DNA of 64,000 nt from Euryodendron excelsum. Lineage: Eukaryota > Streptophyta > Magnoliopsida > Ericales > Pentaphylacaceae. The stretch is taken from assembly GCA_033060915.1 (NCBI GenBank), contig CM065380.1, positions 45,837,001-45,901,000 on the forward strand. Reading direction: 5' to 3'. The translations under genes and the position numbers were made by a program. Position 1 is the first letter of the stretch; each line of letters begins with the position of its first letter. Below the pieces are notes generated by a model. It was not told the origin of the DNA, did no database searches, and was given only the letters and a program-made list of their open reading frames with translations. Below are positions 22,420 to 34,400 of this stretch, piece by piece.

Positions 22420-24170
22420 TTAAATAATCTTGAGTGTAGGACAAGCAATGTAAATATTCAAAATTTAAGGCAAAATTACGTAGTTACCTATGTTGAATTT
22501 GTGATCCCGAGATTTAGTATTCCAGAATTCCTTATTCCTTAGCAAAAATATGGGTAAAATAGGGATACCAATAGATTGGGGTGGAGCAGAAGTTGAGATT
22601 TTAATCTCTGCATGCACCCAAAATATCTACCTTCATTCTCTCATCCGCCTTCACTTCTGCCCCAGGCCCAAACTCAAGCCTAAGCTCAAACCCAAGCTCA
22701 AGTTTTTCTTTTTTACTTTTTGATATAAAAGAAAAAAATAACACAAAATAAGAAAAAAAAATAAAAAAAGAGAACTAAGATATCAGAAATATTAATAATA
22801 TTTTAAGTTGGATATACATCTAAATGATGTTATTATACTGTTAAAAGAAACTAAAACTTAAAATAACAAATTAAAAACTCATCCAACAAATAACATTAAA
22901 AAACTATTAAATATAAGTTGAACACTAAATAACACAAAGCCAAATGATAGTATCACTAGCACACTAAACCCTAGAATACACTTCAAACATAACATATGCA
23001 TAATTTGATAAGATACATAAATACTTATATATGATTACTAGAACAATAAAAAGTTAAAAACAATGTAAATAAAAAAATATTAAAACCAGGGAAAGTGGGG
23101 CGGAACAGAGGAAGTACTTAGTTCCTCCCCATCTTTATCCTCGCATAGATTTTTATTTCAACCTCCATTCCACCTCCATCTCTATTTTATCGTCCATCCT
23201 TGCCCAAAACGAGATGAATTCTGTTGGACTTTCCGACCATTACTAACTCTCGGGCAAGAAAAGCTGTTAGGAGCGTGTAATACACGTTCATTCTCGCGCG
23301 TGAAAGCTTAGTGCCCATTCTCTAAGGGGCGGCTGGGATTGGTGGGGACTACAACTTTTGTCTGCTTGGTATAGTCAACAAAGCCTTTAGGTCCGGATTC
23401 ATAAAATCTCTCTTTAGACCCTTTAAATTTCATATTTGTAGTTGAGTTTTTTTCTTTGAATGGTTTTGCAAAAATACGCTTGTTATGATCCATTGAAATA
23501 TAAAAAATAAAAAAAGGATAAAATACATTTTGCACTGTTGCACTTTATATTAAATTTTATTTTAGTACCTGTACTTTTAATTGTAATAATTAAATTATTG
23601 TACTTTTAATTTGTTGTAATGTGATCCTTTTGTAAGTTTCTGTTAGTGCAATTGATTGTCAAAAGTCATGTACGTCTCATGTTGTCCTTTTTTAAAAGTA
23701 AAAATATATTTTCCTACCTCAGTTGAGTATTTTGGGGTTATTTTATAATCCTAATTTTGTTTTATACATAAAGTAACTGTAAAATGTTTGAGAAGAATTG
23801 ATGAGAAATTATTGTAAAGAACTTTGGGATCTAAATGATTAGAATAAAATAACATTATTTAATGTGAAAAAACATTTTTGCCCTTAAAAAAAGGGTAATG
23901 TGAGACTTTCAAGGTTTTTTTATCATCAACTGCACGTACTAAAACTTACAAAATTGTGACATTACAACAAAGTAAAAGTACAAAAAATTAATTATTATAA
24001 CTGAAAGTGTAAGTCATGAAGTAAAATTTAATATAAAGTGCTATGGTACAAAATATATTTTACCCAAAAAAAAAAATATATAGTATTACAATAACCTTTT
24101 GATTGACCATTAATTAGAGAGCACCAAAATCTATCTGTTCCATCCTTAACGTGGAAAATGACTTCCTATT
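22420..24170. repeat. Dispersed host repeat, copy 1 (unoccupied counterpart of the MULE insertion site)
   Basis: Blocks here recur in the same order and orientation around the large elements on the right. 'aataatcttgag.gtagga' is at about 22424 and 43034. 'acaacttttgtc.gctt' is at about 23350 and 63327. 'aaaatctctctt.agacc' is at about 23401 and 63420. 'accaaaatctat' is at about 24123 and 63940. Copy 1 has no MULE between the blocks at 22.5 and 23.35 kb but carries its own MITE at 23516-24065. The nature of the repeat is unknown. The middle part (22.55-23.24 kb) differs between the copies. Confidence 0.65.
23516..24065. mobile_element. Long-TIR MITE, family M1, copy 1
   Basis: This 550-bp element has arms of about 120 bp that are inverted copies of each other. 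The left begins ggataaaatacattttg; the right ends caaaatatattttaccc. Both contain 'gcactttatattaaatttta' and 'ttgttgtaatgt'. The same family occurs at 42494-43030. The flanks are A-runs, so the target duplication is not resolvable here. No coding capacity. Confidence 0.8.
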
Positions 24171-24922
24171 GTGATGGGAGCTGAATGAGTTTTTTAACAT
24201 ACAAAATTTGTTAATTGTGACTACTAGAAATTGATTACGCTATTGAAATAGTAATTCATTTCGTCATTAATTGACTCATAATACCAAAAAAAATGACTTA
24301 TTTAACCAATTTGTTTTTGTAATTAGTGCCTAGTCAGTAAAGTACCATGCTCATTTTTGTGTTTTGTTTTTGGGCATATGTGAGGCCACAACCCTGGAGA
24401 AGAGGAGAGTGATTCTAACATACAGCCACAATTAAAGTTGGGGGCATTACTATCACTGGTTAAGCCTTCTCCTCATTTGCAGAATTTCTCACTCTACTTT
24501 TATGCCAATGAATGAAGTGTGGTGAGTGACATGATGACATTTAGCTAGTATCACTTTTTGAGCTTGAAACTCGCTAAACAACATTACACTCTTCTAATCA
24601 TGAATACTATGTTGTTATTTCGGATTTGTGGAGGACAAAGGAAAAAGAAGTAGAACAAATAAGAAAAAGAAAATAAATTGATATTTATCAAAAAAACCAT
24701 ATTTTTGTTTGACTATTCCTAAAGACGAACAAATATAAGTAATATTATTTCTCTTTCATATTTTTTTCTTAACAAATCCAAATTCCAAACATGAAATTGG
24801 ATTAAGAAGTCTTCTAAGCCAGGACCAAAAAGTGAACATCCATATAAAATTACAAAACATGCCAACTTCTTCTTCTTGTCAAGGTCATGTGGTATTTATT
24901 TATTTTTTTCCCCAAAAGTGAA

Positions 24923-25168
24923 TCACTCTCACCAGTGATTGGTTTAGTCGGTAAATACTTGAATTTTATCGCTCAATGCTTAGGGTCGAGTCTCAATAAC
25001 TATTCAGTTGGACTGAACTTACTACCTAACTTTGCCCTGGCATAAGTGTGAGAGGGTCTTCTACAGATGATGGTTGTGTGACACTGAGTGACAATGCTCT
25101 TTGCCCTCTATATGTAGTGTAACCTATCTATAGATTCATTTTTGGTACCCAAAAAAAAAAAAAAAAAA
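24923..25168 (+). mobile_element. tRNA-derived SINE with poly(A) tail and target duplication
   Basis: It has an A-box-like 'GGTTTAGTCGGTA', a B-box-like 'GGGTCGAGTCTC' about 30 bp later, a body of about 150 bp and an 18-A tail (25151-25168). The flanking sequence aaaagtgaa at 24914-24922 is repeated right after the tail (gtgaa at 25169-25173, preceded by A's). This is a Pol III retroposon that depends on LINE enzymes such as those of the L1 family seen elsewhere in the window. Confidence 0.75.
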
Positions 25169-25213
25169 GTGAAGGGTTATCTTTTAACCATATCATTTCG
25201 GTAATATATTATG

Positions 25214-25740
25214 GGGTTAATTACAAATACATTCCTGAACTATAACTCAATATCACTATATCCTTTTAAATTTTAAAACGTAATAAGTTAACCCTCTGAA
25301 TCATCAATATATATTAATCAATCCCTCTTATTAGTCATTCATTAGGAAAATAGATGAAAAATTATTATTTGACTAGTAAATCTTAACAAATATAGTTTTA
25401 TTCCTAAATTAATATTTTTTTATTATAATAATTGCCTAATAAATGAAATGTTCATTGAAATAACATGTAAATATAGTGACAAAATAAGAGGTATTTCAAT
25501 CATTAGATAATTATTACAAAAAAAATATATAATTTAGGTATAAAATGAACTTTTGTGAAAATGTGCAAGTTACATGACAATTTTTTATCTACTCTCCTAA
25601 CTGATTGCTAATAAATTACTAACAGAAGAGGTTGATTAATACAAATTGGTAGTTTAATAGACTAATTTGTTAAGTTTTAAAGTTTAAAGAAACATAATGA
25701 TACTGAGTTATATTTTAGGAAATGTGTTTGTAATTAACTC
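25214..25740. mobile_element. Long-TIR MITE, family M2
   Basis: This 527-bp element starts gggttaattacaaatac and ends gtttgtaattaactc. Its arms pair over well above 100 bp: 'actataactcaatatcacta' on the left against the inverse of 'aatgatactgagttatat' on the right. Flanking 9-mers tatattatg (25205-25213) and taaattctg (25741-25749) agree at 7 of 9 positions, which suggests an aged Mutator-type duplication. Confidence 0.72.
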
Positions 25741-25764
25741 TAAATTCTGTATCAAAATTTTTTT

Positions 25765-26440
25765 CGAATAATTACACCAAGACCCCCTCAACTATGACCC
25801 TTTTTCATTTTACTCTCTCGTCTATAAAACGCTACAATTACAATCCTTAAACTATGGAGTTGAACACTTTGCCCCCTTAATCTATAAAACGCTACAATTA
25901 CACCCTTTACCTTTGCAATTAATTCTCATCTTATCCTTATATTTTCCTTTTGTTAAAAAAATAAATAAAATTTTATCATGTGATTTACACATAAATACCA
26001 TAGCTTCATTTATACTTAAAATATCATTCTATTACTGAAAAAACTAATTCAATGACCAAAATTTACAATTTTGGAGAGTTAGTTTGTGATTTTAGTGTTT
26101 TAGACCTTGCTATTTAGGTTTCTTCCTCTATATAACATTTATCATTTTGGTCATTAAATTAATTTTTCTTGTAATAGAATGGTATTTTAGGTATAAATGA
26201 AGTTATGGTACTCCTATGCAAATCACATGATAAAATTTTATCTGTTTTTTTAACAGAAGAAAAATATAAGGATAAGATGGGAATTAATTACAAAGGTAAA
26301 TGGTGTAATTGTAGCGTTTTATAGATGAATGGAGTAAAGTGTTCAGCTCCAATAGTTAAGGGGTATAATTGTAGTGTTTTATAGATAGGGGATAAAGTGA
26401 AAAAAGGCCATAGTTGAGAGGGCCTTTGTGCAATTATGCC
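25765..26440. mobile_element. Fold-back MITE, family M3, with 9-bp target duplication
   Basis: This 676-bp element has arms of about 290 bp that are inverted copies. The left has 'tataaaacgctacaattaca' and 'atcatgtgatttacacataa'; the right carries their inverses. The 9-mer aattttttt occurs at 25756-25764 and 26441-26449. The arms meet with almost no loop, so a transcript would form a long hairpin. Confidence 0.82.
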
Positions 26441-26449
26441 AATTTTTTT

Positions 26450-28053
26450 TTTATAGAACTACCTACGAAAATTAATCTTCCAGCTATGGTCATAAATTCT
26501 CTCAAGAAGCAATCAGTTCAATTCTCATCAATGATTACAGTTTCAATTTAAAGGTAACCAAACATATAATAAAGAATGGGTGGGGAAGGGAATGATTCAA
26601 ATTTTGCACTGGCAACTTTGGCTGAAACTTTTAATACCCAAAAAACATCTTTTTGGTACTTTAAATCGTAAAATCATATTTTAGCAATTCTTTTAGCCAA
26701 ATGTAATGGAGAATTCGATTCCTCCTTTAAGAAAGACAATGGGAGATCGATTCCCCTTTACAATTAGATTGAAGCACCACTACTGTAACAACTATCAATA
26801 ACTACAGGTCTAAAATGAACTAATTTACTTCACCTCAACTGAATTCACAGCTCGTTAAAAGCTCGTTTAAGATTATAAGCTCGATTCGTGTTTGATTCGT
26901 TAAACACATGTTGAAGATTAATTTGTATGTTATGCAAACAAACTAACTTAAACACATTTTGAAGCTCATTAATATTATGAGTTTAACTCGATAAACTAAT
27001 ATCTTGTCAAAAATCAAATTACTTAATCTTAGATCTTAATCTACTTGAAATTTAAACAAATCATGCTTAAACATAACTCATTAAGTTTTCAAGCTATATT
27101 TGAACAACTTACTATTATTGGCTTGATTCGGCTTGGTTATAAACCTACCAACAACCACAAATACCTATATCTCCATGGCCACTTATTATTGCTCTAATAC
27201 ATTAATTTTTATCTTATTGTCCTATTTCTATTTGTTTAAACTATGTTCCTCTTCCCTTTTCTTTGCAAAGGTATAGTTAATACCTCTTTGAGATTTTCTC
27301 CCAAAAAAAAAATAAAAAGAAAGAAACAAAGAAATATAATTTGATATCCAAACAGGTGTTTTGATAAAGAATAATATAAAGAATCCATAGAACAGTTGTT
27401 AAAGCACTCCGAAAGATTGTGCTAGGCTGGTGTTCCACTCTTTTTTTCTTCTTCTTCTTCTTGTTATTGTTATTATTATTTTGGTGTTTTCTTTTTTCTT
27501 TCCCTTTATATTAAGATAATTCCTTTTTTAAGAAGATAAAGAAATTTGGATAATTTCGTCACTGAATACATTGACGAAAAACACAAGAGAGTGCTATCAA
27601 AAAATAAAACAAAAAATACAAGAATGAAATTTGAAGAAGCTCGTAAAAAGTATTTACTGTGTACGGTAATCTAAATTGTATGATAGGATGTAGACATATA
27701 GGCTCACGCAATTTGTTTTATGTGTCCTATTCTCTAGGTGGAACACGTGTTCGACATCCATGGAATTTGTTACAAATTGGGACCCTCCTTATACCCGCTT
27801 TGGTTCACGTGATAAAGTCATCAGATCAGGCTTTAAATCTAGGAATGATGGTAGATCGAAAAAAGATGAATATTTGATCGAACCATCTTGTATAAAGAAG
27901 GTAAGAAAGATTTAAAATAGAGGTAAAGGTAGAAATGAAGGTATTAAATTAAACTTTTGTAGGTACGAAGGTGGGGATGAATTTAAGTTCTTCTTCACCT
28001 TGTTTCACAATACTCGTTAGGTATTAGTGTAATTAATAGTTGCTTAGGGTTTA
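26450..28053. other. No gene recognised
   Basis: AT-rich DNA with a (TTC)n/(TTA)n stretch near 27447-27480. A plus-strand open frame at 27659-27877 (72 codons) has no recognisable motif and is not supported. The last part is the target sequence of the Tat element. Confidence 0.4.
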
Positions 28054-28058
28054 ACTAT

Positions 28059-28963
28059 TGTAGGTACCCAGTCTACGGGCGCCACGTGGTACCCATTTTA
28101 CCCACCTGGCAGTCCACGTGGGCCCCCTGGCTACCTCAAAGTCAACCGTGGTCAAACCACGACTGGGCATAACCGCTCCTCACCCTCGCCCCCGCGGCAG
28201 GGTCGGCGCCCAAACACCAAGCCTCGTTCAAGCAAGCTCCAAGAGCTCCTCTTAAGCCAGGCCCCCGCGCCTGCACGGCTCCGGCCAAAACGAGAGCCTG
28301 TGCTTGACAGGCCCCTGCGCCTAGCACGATCCAAGGCTCCGTGCCCCAACATCTAACGGGCTCAGGCCCCTAATTGGCTAACTTACTCTCGCTTGGGACT
28401 CCTCCCCGCGGGCAGTGGAACGGAGGCTAGAACCGAAGGGATTGTTGAGCCGCGCGCTTCACAAGCGTGCGTGGGACCAGTCCCATCAACCAGCTAAGAG
28501 AGAGAGATATACCCTCAGAGCCATTTAAACACCATATCTTTAGCATTAAATGCTGACCCGACGCACATTTAATGCAATAGACACGTGGCGAGCTGTGGCT
28601 GGACAAGCACCTAACCCCGTGGCAGCGGGCATCCAATCGCCCGCCGCGGCCGCTGACAGGACCTCTCCAGGTCATGATGGCGGAGCTCAGGCCTGCCCAG
28701 TCACGGCTCGCCACGTGTCCGCACGTGCTAATCACTCCTTACTATAAATAGTCTCAACACATTTATGACAAACAGGACAGTTAATCACATTTATGACTCG
28801 AGTCGTCGCTGGCTTGTGAACCTCTCTCTCTCTTGTCTGCCCTCTCGGTTCTCGCCCTTCCACAGCCAGGAGACCCGAGTGAGTCGGCTTCTGTGACTAC
28901 CAGGACTCCCAGACGGGTCTCACGCAAGTCAACCTTGTGTCTCCCAGTCAAACTCAACAAACA
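28059..28963 (+). repeat. 5' LTR of the Tat element
   Basis: 905 bp, starts tgtaggtacc and ends aacaaaca (TG...CA). It pairs with 41173-42077. It contains repeated 'cacgtgg' and 'ccacgtgt' (G-box/ABRE-like, ACGT core) words at about 28082, 28110, 28581 and 28710. Confidence 0.93.
28743..28750 (+). promoter_or_regulatory. TATA box of the Tat LTR promoter
   Basis: TATAAATA, about 210 bp before the LTR end and preceded by G-box-like words. Transcription would start about 30 bp downstream, which defines the U3/R border. The same box is intact in the 3' LTR at 41857-41864. Confidence 0.7.
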
Positions 28964-28980
28964 ATACTCCACTGGGGATG
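28964..28980 (+). promoter_or_regulatory. Primer-binding site, tRNA-Arg-like, imperfect
   Basis: Just inside the LTR is 'actccactgggga'. It resembles the 'gactctgctgggga' primer site of Tat/Ogre elements, which is complementary to a tRNA-Arg 3' end, with two mismatches. The tRNA assignment is from memory. Confidence 0.5.
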
Positions 28981-31404
28981 ACTGGCGCTCACGAAACGAC
29001 TGACTCTGGCCTCAACCCACGCCAAGTTTCCAACACGGGGGTAGAACTGAACCCGGGTACCCACCCCGAGAACCAGGGCCCCTAGGTCCTTTCTTTCATC
29101 CAATCCCAAGGCGAGCAGATCCGGACGCTCAACGACAGCGTGGCTGCGCTGCTAAAATCGCAACAAACCCTGATAGACACCGTACAGGCCATGCAGAGCG
29201 GACGGGCTATCCTCAGCACACCCACTCCCATCTCCACTTTATCACCCAGCCCCTCGGTCGCCGAAATGCTCCAGCGTGCAGCTCGAGGTTCAGAACCTCC
29301 CACTCCTGATCAAGCATTCAACCCCGGCACTAGCAACTCAACTCCACTCCCAACAGTCAGGAGAGCTCTTTTCCCCCCCGATCCGGTCCTAACTTCCACA
29401 CCCCCGCACGACCAAACACGCGCGGAGGTCGGACAAGCAAATACTGTTCAGCCGGTCAACGTTGGACTTGACTTTCGCCCACCATATGCCGAGTCTATCC
29501 AGCGACTCCTATACCCAGAGGGGTACGTTACCCCAAAATTCACCAAGTTCGACGGAAAAAGTGGACACGCCAAGGAGCATGTCATCCGGTTCGTAGACTC
29601 TTTAGGCATCCACGCATCAGATCTCAACCTCCGACAACGAGAGTTCTCCAAATCGCTCTCCAACCGAGCTTATTCTTGGTATGCCAACCTCCTACCCAAT
29701 TCTGTCCTATCTTGGGACGACATGGTGCAGCGATTCGTCGGCAAGTTCTTTTATGCCGACGAACCCCTTTCGGCATTCGACCTCATCCATGAGTCCCAGG
29801 GAGAAACCGAAGGCCTACTATCATTCGTTAAGAGATTTCGTGAAAGAGCCCTCGAAGTCCAGGACCCCGTAGCAGAACAACAGCTAGTCAACATTTGCGT
29901 CAAAGGGATGCAAAACTGGTATAAAATTCACATGATCAACCATAAATTCGTGGATTTCGCTAGCTTGATTACCGCCTCCCGGAACATTACAACTGCTGTG
30001 AGAGACTCCGCGCGCAGCTTCCAATCCCAATCTTCCCGGTTGCCAACTCCCTCATGGCGCAACCCCCCGCGTCGCCCCTCCGTATACGTAGCAGCACCCA
30101 CAACTCGCGGCAACTCCAGTGGGAGGAAGCTCCCCTTCGGCGAAGACCCCCCTCCCTTGCCCGTGTCCACCAAAATAGCCGCAGCCCTATTGCAAACATG
30201 GGTGGCCGATGGCCAAATCATCCTTCCCGAAGTGAAGAAACAACCCACCGAGCGTGATAGACTCAATCCTAACTTCTGCATCTACCATCAGACCACCACT
30301 CATTCCACCCACGACTGCTACGCTCTCAGACGTATCTTCCTCAAGCGCAAGCAGGATGACACATTGCAGCTCCCTGAGACTGATGTGCTCAATGACCCCC
30401 TTCCCAAACACCGGAACGATAATGATGCCGTTCTCATGATTTCCCTCCATGACGAATCTGAAGATTTAGCTGTCTGTCACATCTCCGAGCCTGACTCAAG
30501 AGACCCAAATTTCGACCACCACCGCGCCACGGTCCTCCAAAATTCCACTAACTTCAAACATTTCTTTGATCAACTGGGCCTGTCATCCACCACCAGGTAC
30601 GAGGCTACCCGAGCTCTTTTGCGCGCGGCCGATGCAAATGGAGAAGCTTGCATGGAGACCAGCGGCTCGGTCAAGCGCTTCTTCAAAGAAAACCGTCTCG
30701 TCATTACCTTTTCTGAAGCAGACCGAATATACCCCTACCCCCATAACCACCCCCTCTATCTGCCAGTTTTCATCCAAGACATGGAATTCCAACGAGGATT
30801 CATGGATGGGGGAGCATCAGTGAACATCATGCCCTATGCCACATTTCAAGCCGCGGGGCTACCAAAAGAACGTTTAGTTCGTGAACCCCTCGATATCCGA
30901 GGATTTGGCAGTCACTCCCACAGGTCCCTCGGATACACGAGGGTAGACCTTCGTGTGGGCCCCATCCACTCCTCCACCAAGTTCCACATCATCGATACCG
31001 ACACCAACTACCACGTGCTGCTCAGTCGAACTTGGCTCCACCGGTACGGGGCCATCCCCTCCACCTACCACCAATGCATGAAGGCAATTTGGAACAACGA
31101 GGTTATCACCGTCCCTGCATCCCTACGCCCGTTCCGAGCTGCAGAAGCCCACATGGCTGAAGCCACGCTTTACGATGAGTTAAACGAGTCTGATACCCCG
31201 GCACTGCTGTACAGCACCCGTCTACCTCGCTGGTCCGATCTCGCCAATGACCCCCAACACTCCCCAAAGCCTCAGAAGCGAGGCCGTGAGGCCTTATCCA
31301 CGGGAAGCCATTCAGGAAGAACTCGACCTTCACCCCTGCACGAAGCTGCTCCTATCATCACTAAGTTCCGACAAGCCGACGACAAAATGGTCTACCGTTT
31401 ATGA
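28978..31404 (+). pseudogene. gag-pro: gag-protease of the Tat element, interrupted by an early stop
   Basis: The frame opens at ATG 28978 right after the primer site, meets TAG at 29083-29085, then is open to TGA at 31402-31404. The gag core includes KFDGKSGHAKEHVIRFV and LPNSVLSWDDMVQRFVGKFF (about 29540-29990). A Cys/His knuckle-like NFCIYHQTTTHSTHDC follows at about 30271. The aspartic protease region shows FMDGGASVNIMP, with DGGAS at 30805-30819, then LGYTRVDLRVG and VLLSRTWLHRYGAIPS. The DGG form in place of D[S/T]G is normal in this lineage. Its products would form the virus-like particle and mature the polyprotein. The early TAG is one transition from CAG. Translation from a later start might still give a nearly complete gag. 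Confidence 0.88.
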
Positions 31405-34400
31405 CGGTGCACGGGGCCAGCTCACACTCCCACTGGCCCCACCCTGAGCGCGCCCCACCCCCAACAGGACTGCTTCCCACTTTCTGCAGAATGCTACGTT
31501 TTGTCCCCATTCCGTTTTCCACCCAAAAAGCGTCGGAAACCCAGACGAAGGAAGCCTTCACCACGGGCCAAGCCCCTCGTGCTCGCGGCAGATCCCAACC
31601 CCCAGCTCCAGCAGGTTTTCCCCGCCCCCGAATGTTTCCAAGATGAGCCTCGTCCTCAGAAACAAGAACTTGAAGCAGTCAACCTGGCGTCCCCATCTGA
31701 ACTAGCGCGACCGATCTTCATCTGTACAGATCTGCCTCCACCCCAGCGCACAGCCCTCCTAGACCTGATCAAATCCCACCTCGACGTGTTCGCATGGAAT
31801 TACAGCGAAATGCTTGGACTCGACACTGCGGTGACGATGCACCGCCTCAACATCCTACCAGCCGCGCGCCCAGTCAAGCAGGGGGTTCGTTTCTGCAAAC
31901 CCAAGGTCGAGCTCCAAATTAAGGATGAGATAACCAAACTCCTAGACGCCGGGTTCATCAAACCCATTCAACACCCCACCTGGCTCTCCAGCATCGTGCC
32001 GGTCATAAAAAAGAATTGCCAAATTTGGGTCTGCCTCGATTTCCGCGATCTCAACAGAGCCTGCCCCAAGGATGAATTCCCATTACCCAGCATCGACACC
32101 CTTATTGACGCCACCGCGGGCCATCACATGTTCTCCTTCATGGACGGGTTTAGTGGATACAATCAGATCAAGATGACACCCGAAGACGCCCCAAAAATAG
32201 CTTTCCGAACACCCGTCGGCAACTTCTTCTACACGGTCATGCCGTTTGGCCTGAAAAACGCGGGAGCCACTTACCAGCGCGCCATGACCTCAATATTCCA
32301 CGATATGTTCCATAAGGCAGTAGAATGCTATATCGACGACCTGGTAGTCAAATCCAAAGACGAAACGTCCCACTTGAAAGACCTCCGGCCTGTTTTCGAA
32401 CGATGCCGCAAATACCATCTTCGCATGAACCCCCTAAAATGCGCCTTTGGCGTTACCGCGGGAAAATTCCTTGGTTGCATAGTCCACCGGCACGGCATCG
32501 ATCCCGATCCCACCAAACTTACTGCAATCTGCGATATGCCGTGCCCCACCAACCAAGACGAACTACGAACGTTCATTGGCCGAGCGTCCTACCTCCGGCG
32601 TTTCGTTCCTGCCATGGCCGAGATAACCCAACCCTTCAGCCCCCTCTTAAAAAAGGACGCCCCCTTCGCATGGCTACCCGTGCATCAAACGGCCTTCCAA
32701 GCCCTCAAGGACACTCTACTCTCCCCACTCACCATGACCCCCCCCCCCCAACAGGGCAAACCCCTGTTACTGTACCTTACCTCAACCCCCAGGTCCATAG
32801 GCGCCTTGCTGGCACAAGAAGTCGAAGGAGTTGAACGGCCCGTTTACTACATTAGCCGCGTAATCCAAGGAGCCGAAACGCGATACACCCCAATCGAACG
32901 CCATTGTTTAGCCCTCGTCTTTGCCGCTAAAAAACTCCGACACTACCTCTTGGCCTTCCCCATCCACCTCATCACCAAGTGTGACCCCCTCCGATTCTTA
33001 CTCTCACGCCCAGCCCTCGCTGGCCGAGCAGCCCGCTGGCTTTTATCCTTGGCCGAATATGACATCACCTGTAAAACCCCGACTTCGGTCAAGAGCCAGG
33101 CCCTTGCTGACTTGTTGGCCCACTTTCCCAGTGGTACGTACGAACCCCCTTCCGAAGAGCTCCCCGGTGATGACTTCCAAGCCACCGTAGCCACTGACGA
33201 ACAAGAATGGACCCTTACATTCGACGGTTCCTCCGCTGCCGGGAACGGAGGCGCAGGCATTGTCCTCTTGCCTCCACAGGGCGCTGCAATCAACCTCTCT
33301 TACAAATTGGCCTTCCCATGCTCGAACAACGAGGCCGAATACGAAGCCTTGATCCTAGGCCTCCTGGCGGCCTCCAGCCTCGCAGTCACTCACCTGTGCA
33401 TCCGTGGAGATTCTAACCTTGTCATTAAGCAAACCACAGGCGAATTCGCCATCAAGGAACCAGCCTTGGCCTCCTACCGAACCATTTACCAACGCCTCAT
33501 GGACAAGTTCGTGGCCATCCGCCTCGAACACGCCCCACGGTCTCACAACCGCTACCCTGACGCTCTAGCCACGTTGGGCTCCAAGGTCGAGGTGGGCGAT
33601 GTTCCCACAACGATCGAAGTTTTTAAGCGCTCACTTCCCTGCTCGATAATTGAACTCTTGCCTAAAGAACCACAGACGGGCGATTGGCGCGCCCCTATTT
33701 GGATGGCACTGGTCACGAAGCAACGGTCGCTCCCGCTGCAAGAGCTCAAGCACTTTATTATCTACCAGGGCACCCTCTACCACCGCGCCCCTGGAGGCTG
33801 CCTTGCTCGATGCATCGACTCCCACGAGGCCAAACTTTGGCTCCATCAAATCCATGAGCGCTCTTGCGGAACTGCCGACACCAGCCTCCATCGGCGCCTC
33901 CACAGGCAGGGGTACTATTGGCCCACCATGATTCAAGAGGCCACGTCCCTCCAAAATCAGTGCGTTAAATGTCAAGTCTTCCCCTCTCGTGCCGAATGTC
34001 ATTTCACAGACACCCCCGCGGACTGGCGCCAACCTTATATCGACTTTCTCCAAGAAGGATCATTACCTACACACCGCATGGACGCCTCACTCATCCGAAA
34101 GCGGGCCAATCGTTTCTTTCTTCACCAAGGGCAATTATTCAGACACGGGTACGCGGGTGCCGCCCTCCGTTGTATCCCCAACGCTGAAATACCCCTGCTC
34201 CTCCACCTCGCACACAAAGATGAACACCAGGGTGGCCACAAGCTGTTCAACCACCTGCTACACCTCGGATACTACTGGCCCACTATGGAAGCTGACGCCA
34301 TTGCTCACGCCCGCCGCTGCCAAAACTGTCAACGCCACGACAACCTTATCCACGCGCCAGCAGTCGACCTCCGCGCACTGGGTACCCCATGGCCTTTCCA

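Noticed and set aside
22550..23240. Possible hAT-like element with G-rich ends ('ggggtggag' and its inverse-like block)
   Set aside because: I could not find clean terminal inverted repeats or a target duplication.
28142..28972. Several open frames in the Tat LTRs, on both strands, present in both LTR copies
   Set aside because: They are a result of GC-rich LTR sequence. Their duplication follows from the LTR pair and they show no protein family.
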